DNA of 64,000 nucleotides, from positions 116,249 through 180,248 of the forward strand of contig CAZSQZ010000006.1 of the NCBI GenBank assembly GCA_964609215.1, given 5' to 3'. This document shows, piece by piece, positions 62,065 to 64,000 of the stretch. The notes under the pieces were generated by a model. The model was given only the letters and a program-made list of their open reading frames with translations, made no database searches and was not told the origin of the DNA. The position numbers were made by a program, and so were the translations under genes. Origin of the DNA: JABDKJ01 sp964609215. GTDB lineage: Bacteria > Bacteroidota > Bacteroidia > Flavobacteriales_D > JABDKJ01. Every line of letters starts with the position of its first letter. Positions within the stretch are counted from its first letter, which is position 1.

Positions 62065-62940
62065 TTATAAGGGATGGAACTTTGTAATATCTTCTTGCAG
62101 ATCTTCCAGATCATTGATTTTATAAGCTTCTGTACTGCTTACATATCTGTGTCCTGCCATATACTGCACTTCTCTTAGGTTGTATTGTTTGAGCCAGTTT
62201 GTAATTACACTACATCTGATTTGTTTGGCTGAACTGACTTTTGGATATTGTTTTTTGACTTGTTTCATTAAAGTGTAAATGATTCCTCTTAAGTGTGTTG
62301 CTTTTTCTCTGCTGACCAGTAAACAGTTAGTTTCTTCTCTGCTTTGTTTGAGTAATTCGGTTCGTACACTTAAGTTATATTCCATCAGTTCCAGTATTTG
62401 ATGGGCGTGTAAGTCCAATGTTCTTGGATTGCTTTTTCTGCCTCCTGGCACTTCTATTTTTCCTTCTCTTAGTTTCAGGTGTTTTACTTGCAATGCATTG
62501 AGTTCTGTAGTTCCTAAGCCTTGATAGATCATCAGCCCCAGCATGACTTTATTGCGCTTATAGTTTTCTTCATTGCTGCTGATTGTAAAGTTGTGATAGA
62601 GCTGTTCCAGTTCTTTTTTAGGGAGTATATCGTAGAGTTTTCTTTTTCTTACTCCCTGTACTTTGATGTAATGTATGGGATTGTCTGTTCTGAGTTGGTT
62701 CTTTATTTGCCAGTTGAAGTAGTGTTTTGCAGCTAAAAGATAGCTTTGGATGGTTTGCCTTTGCACTTCTCTTTTTTTAAAGTGCTGCATATAGGCAATG
62801 ATTTCATTGTGTCCGCAGTTCTCTGCTTGCAGCTCTTCATCTTCCAACCAGTTCAAAAAATAGAAGGTGTTGGTATAGTAGGTGTTTATTGTTTTTTGGC
62901 TGTGTCCGAGTGATTCTAAATAGCTTTTATAGTTCTTCAT
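62065..62940 (-). CDS. Tyrosine recombinase family protein, degenerate active site
   Basis: This 291-aa protein has an N-terminal SAM-like core-binding domain (YKSYLESLGHSQKTINTYYT) and a catalytic-fold domain. The usual box I Arg is absent (YQGLGTTELNALQV), and the HxxR motif reads KQIR, so its His is lost. The late Arg, the His of MAGHRYVSSTEAY and the Tyr are retained. It may be regulatory or act in cis with its partner. The start overlaps the upstream recombinase stop by ATGA (62937-62940). Confidence 0.85.
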   Translation of the reverse strand: MKNYKSYLESLGHSQKTINTYYTNTFYFLNWLEDEELQAENCGHNEIIAYMQHFKKREVQRQTIQSYLLAAKHYFNWQIKNQLRTDNPIHYIKVQGVRKRKLYDILPKKELEQLYHNFTISSNEENYKRNKVMLGLMIYQGLGTTELNALQVKHLKLREGKIEVPGGRKSNPRTLDLHAHQILELMEYNLSVRTELLKQSREETNCLLVSREKATHLRGIIYTLMKQVKKQYPKVSSAKQIRCSVITNWLKQYNLREVQYMAGHRYVSSTEAYKINDLEDLQEDITKFHPL

Positions 62941-63866
62941 TTTTCTTTAATCAAGTGAGTATATATTTGTGTGGATTCTAAACTGCTGTGGCCTAAAAAA
63001 CGGCTGATTTGTTCCAAGGTCATTCCATTTCCCAAAAGGTGTGTAGCAATGCTGTGGCGCAAGACATGCAGACTTAATGTTTTGTTGTGGAGTTCTTTGT
63101 TTTCACTTCTTTGTTGGAGGATTTTTAAGCGTAAGGCCATGCTTTGGCTGTCCATTCTCTTGCCTCTTTGACTGATAAAAAAAGCTTCTTCTTTGTTGTG
63201 TGGTGTTAAAAGTGGCCGAGCATCATAGCGGTATTCTTCCAGATATTTTGAAGTGCTTTTGTTGAAGGGAACAAAGCGTTCTTTATAGTTCTTGGCTTTT
63301 CGTACGTGTAGGATGTGTTTGTCAAAGTTGATGTCGTTCATGTCCAGATGATAGCCTTCTGATCTTCTTAGCCCGCATGCATAAAAAATACTGAGCATGG
63401 CTCTATCTCTTGCATTGAGTGCAGCTAAAGAAGTGTTTTCATTGTAACCGTAAGTGTGTGTGTAGAGTTCCTTGATTTCTTCTTGCGATAGATAATCGAT
63501 TTCAGAGGCGTCTTTATTTTGGGAAGTGATCTGCAGAGGTGGCAAGATCAGTTTCCCGGATTGTCTCAGGTAGTCGCTAAATTTGCTGATGGCTTGCAGG
63601 TGTTTATTGAGATAACTGTTACTTAAGGCTCCGCCTCTTCTTTGATTGCTTCTGCTTTTTAGATGCTCATAATGGGATTGGATGAAGCTATTGTTTAAAC
63701 TGCTTATTTCTGCTATTCCTTTTTGTTCCATGTAGTACAAGAGCTCTCTTACATGATGGGGAAGGTTGTAAACCGTAGAAGGAGCATAGCCCAAGATGTC
63801 TAACCATTCTTTAAAGCTTTTTTCTACATACTGGAAGGAGGGATTTTTTATTTCTAATTGCTTCAT
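62937..63866 (-). CDS. Tyrosine recombinase/integrase, complete active site
   Basis: This 309-aa recombinase has a core-binding domain (SFKEWLDILGYAPSTVYNLP) and a catalytic domain with all expected residues: Arg in ACGLRRSEGYHL, Lys in VRKAKNYKERFVP, HxxR in LHVLRHSIATHL, His in FLGHSSLESTQ, and the nucleophile Tyr in QIYTHLI. This is the XerC/D-like type seen on mobile elements, not the larger intI form. It is the first gene of a two-recombinase unit pointing towards the toxin modules. A 17-bp palindrome lies about 50 bp upstream. Confidence 0.92.
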   Translation of the reverse strand: MKQLEIKNPSFQYVEKSFKEWLDILGYAPSTVYNLPHHVRELLYYMEQKGIAEISSLNNSFIQSHYEHLKSRSNQRRGGALSNSYLNKHLQAISKFSDYLRQSGKLILPPLQITSQNKDASEIDYLSQEEIKELYTHTYGYNENTSLAALNARDRAMLSIFYACGLRRSEGYHLDMNDINFDKHILHVRKAKNYKERFVPFNKSTSKYLEEYRYDARPLLTPHNKEEAFFISQRGKRMDSQSMALRLKILQQRSENKELHNKTLSLHVLRHSIATHLLGNGMTLEQISRFLGHSSLESTQIYTHLIKEK

Positions 63867-63917
63867 TTATATTTTGTTTTTTATCACTTCGGCTGCGCTC
63901 AGTGTTAATTCGACTAC

Positions 63918-63934
63918 GATCTTTAAAAAAGATC
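63918..63934. repeat. GATCTTT-AAA-AAAGATC palindrome upstream of the recombinase genes
   Basis: The 17-bp inverted repeat with a 3-bp centre lies about 50 bp before the recombinase start. It could be an operator or a terminator from the left. A GC-rich fragment CTGCGCTCAGTG precedes it (about 63890) and resembles the fragment at 41590. Confidence 0.5.
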
Positions 63935-64000
63935 TGTCTCATTAATTTTCTTTCGCTTATACTTTCTGGTGAACTTTTTGAACTACTGTTTTACTACTTT

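Noticed and set aside
61893..62114. 73-codon minus-strand frame behind the recombinase
   Set aside because: It overlaps the recombinase end in another frame and passes through the structured terminator.

Overview
The window is low-GC, gene-dense bacterial DNA from a member of the Bacteroidota, most likely a free-living (probably marine) Flavobacteriales-type organism. The evidence is a fused ribBA, a TamB-family gene divergent from tsaD, SusC/OmpA-style outer-membrane barrels, GSCFA and LapA proteins, TPR-linked NarL-type signalling, and at least five exported proteins with type IX secretion (T9SS) C-terminal sorting domains. Genes are closely packed, often with overlapping stops and starts, and Shine-Dalgarno signals are weak. 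No rRNA, tRNA or CRISPR was seen.

Layout. 1-30.8 kb is ordinary chromosome: the end of a glycosyltransferase, ribBA, tamB, tsaD, a hydrolase, a TPR protein, a T9SS cargo, topoisomerase IV (parE-parC), small coiled-coil envelope proteins, lapA, a LysM protein, an AlkB-type monooxygenase, an Smr protein, a serine hydrolase, a DUF2279-like protein, a PDZ/T9SS protein, an outer-membrane receptor, a T9SS type B protein and ogt. 30.9-38.1 kb is an accessory island bounded by a 77-bp direct repeat of the 5' end of trmL: a broken copy on the left and the intact gene on the right. It carries a papain-like peptidase with a small partner, a TPR histidine kinase and NarL-type regulator, a frameshifted barrel-like gene and a membrane protein. 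Two 7-2-7 palindromes inside it resemble NarL-family operators. 38.2-41.6 kb holds trmL, an rluE-like gene, a GSCFA gene and a sulfatase. 41.8-49.4 kb is a minus-strand run of a MacAB-like exporter followed directly by a BtuF/FecCD-type importer. 49.6-55.6 kb holds a fatty acid desaturase, an M43-like secreted metalloprotease next to a decayed desaturase 3' end, and small envelope genes.

55.6-64 kb is a polymorphic-toxin region. Reading along the minus strand, it contains a pair of overlapping tyrosine recombinase genes (one with full catalytic residues, one degenerate), small ORFs, about 1.1 kb of non-coding DNA with strong hairpins, an RHS-tip AHH nuclease toxin with its immunity gene, an orphan RHS tip with a REase-type toxin, and two tandem Imm52-like immunity genes. 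A short inverted repeat (TATCAA-N5/6-TTGATA type) follows each Imm52-like gene and occurs twice more beyond them. No full-length RHS core is present, so these are toxin-tip modules. The recombinases, structured DNA and gene-trailing repeats together are the best candidate in the window for an undescribed module-exchange system; this is an inference.
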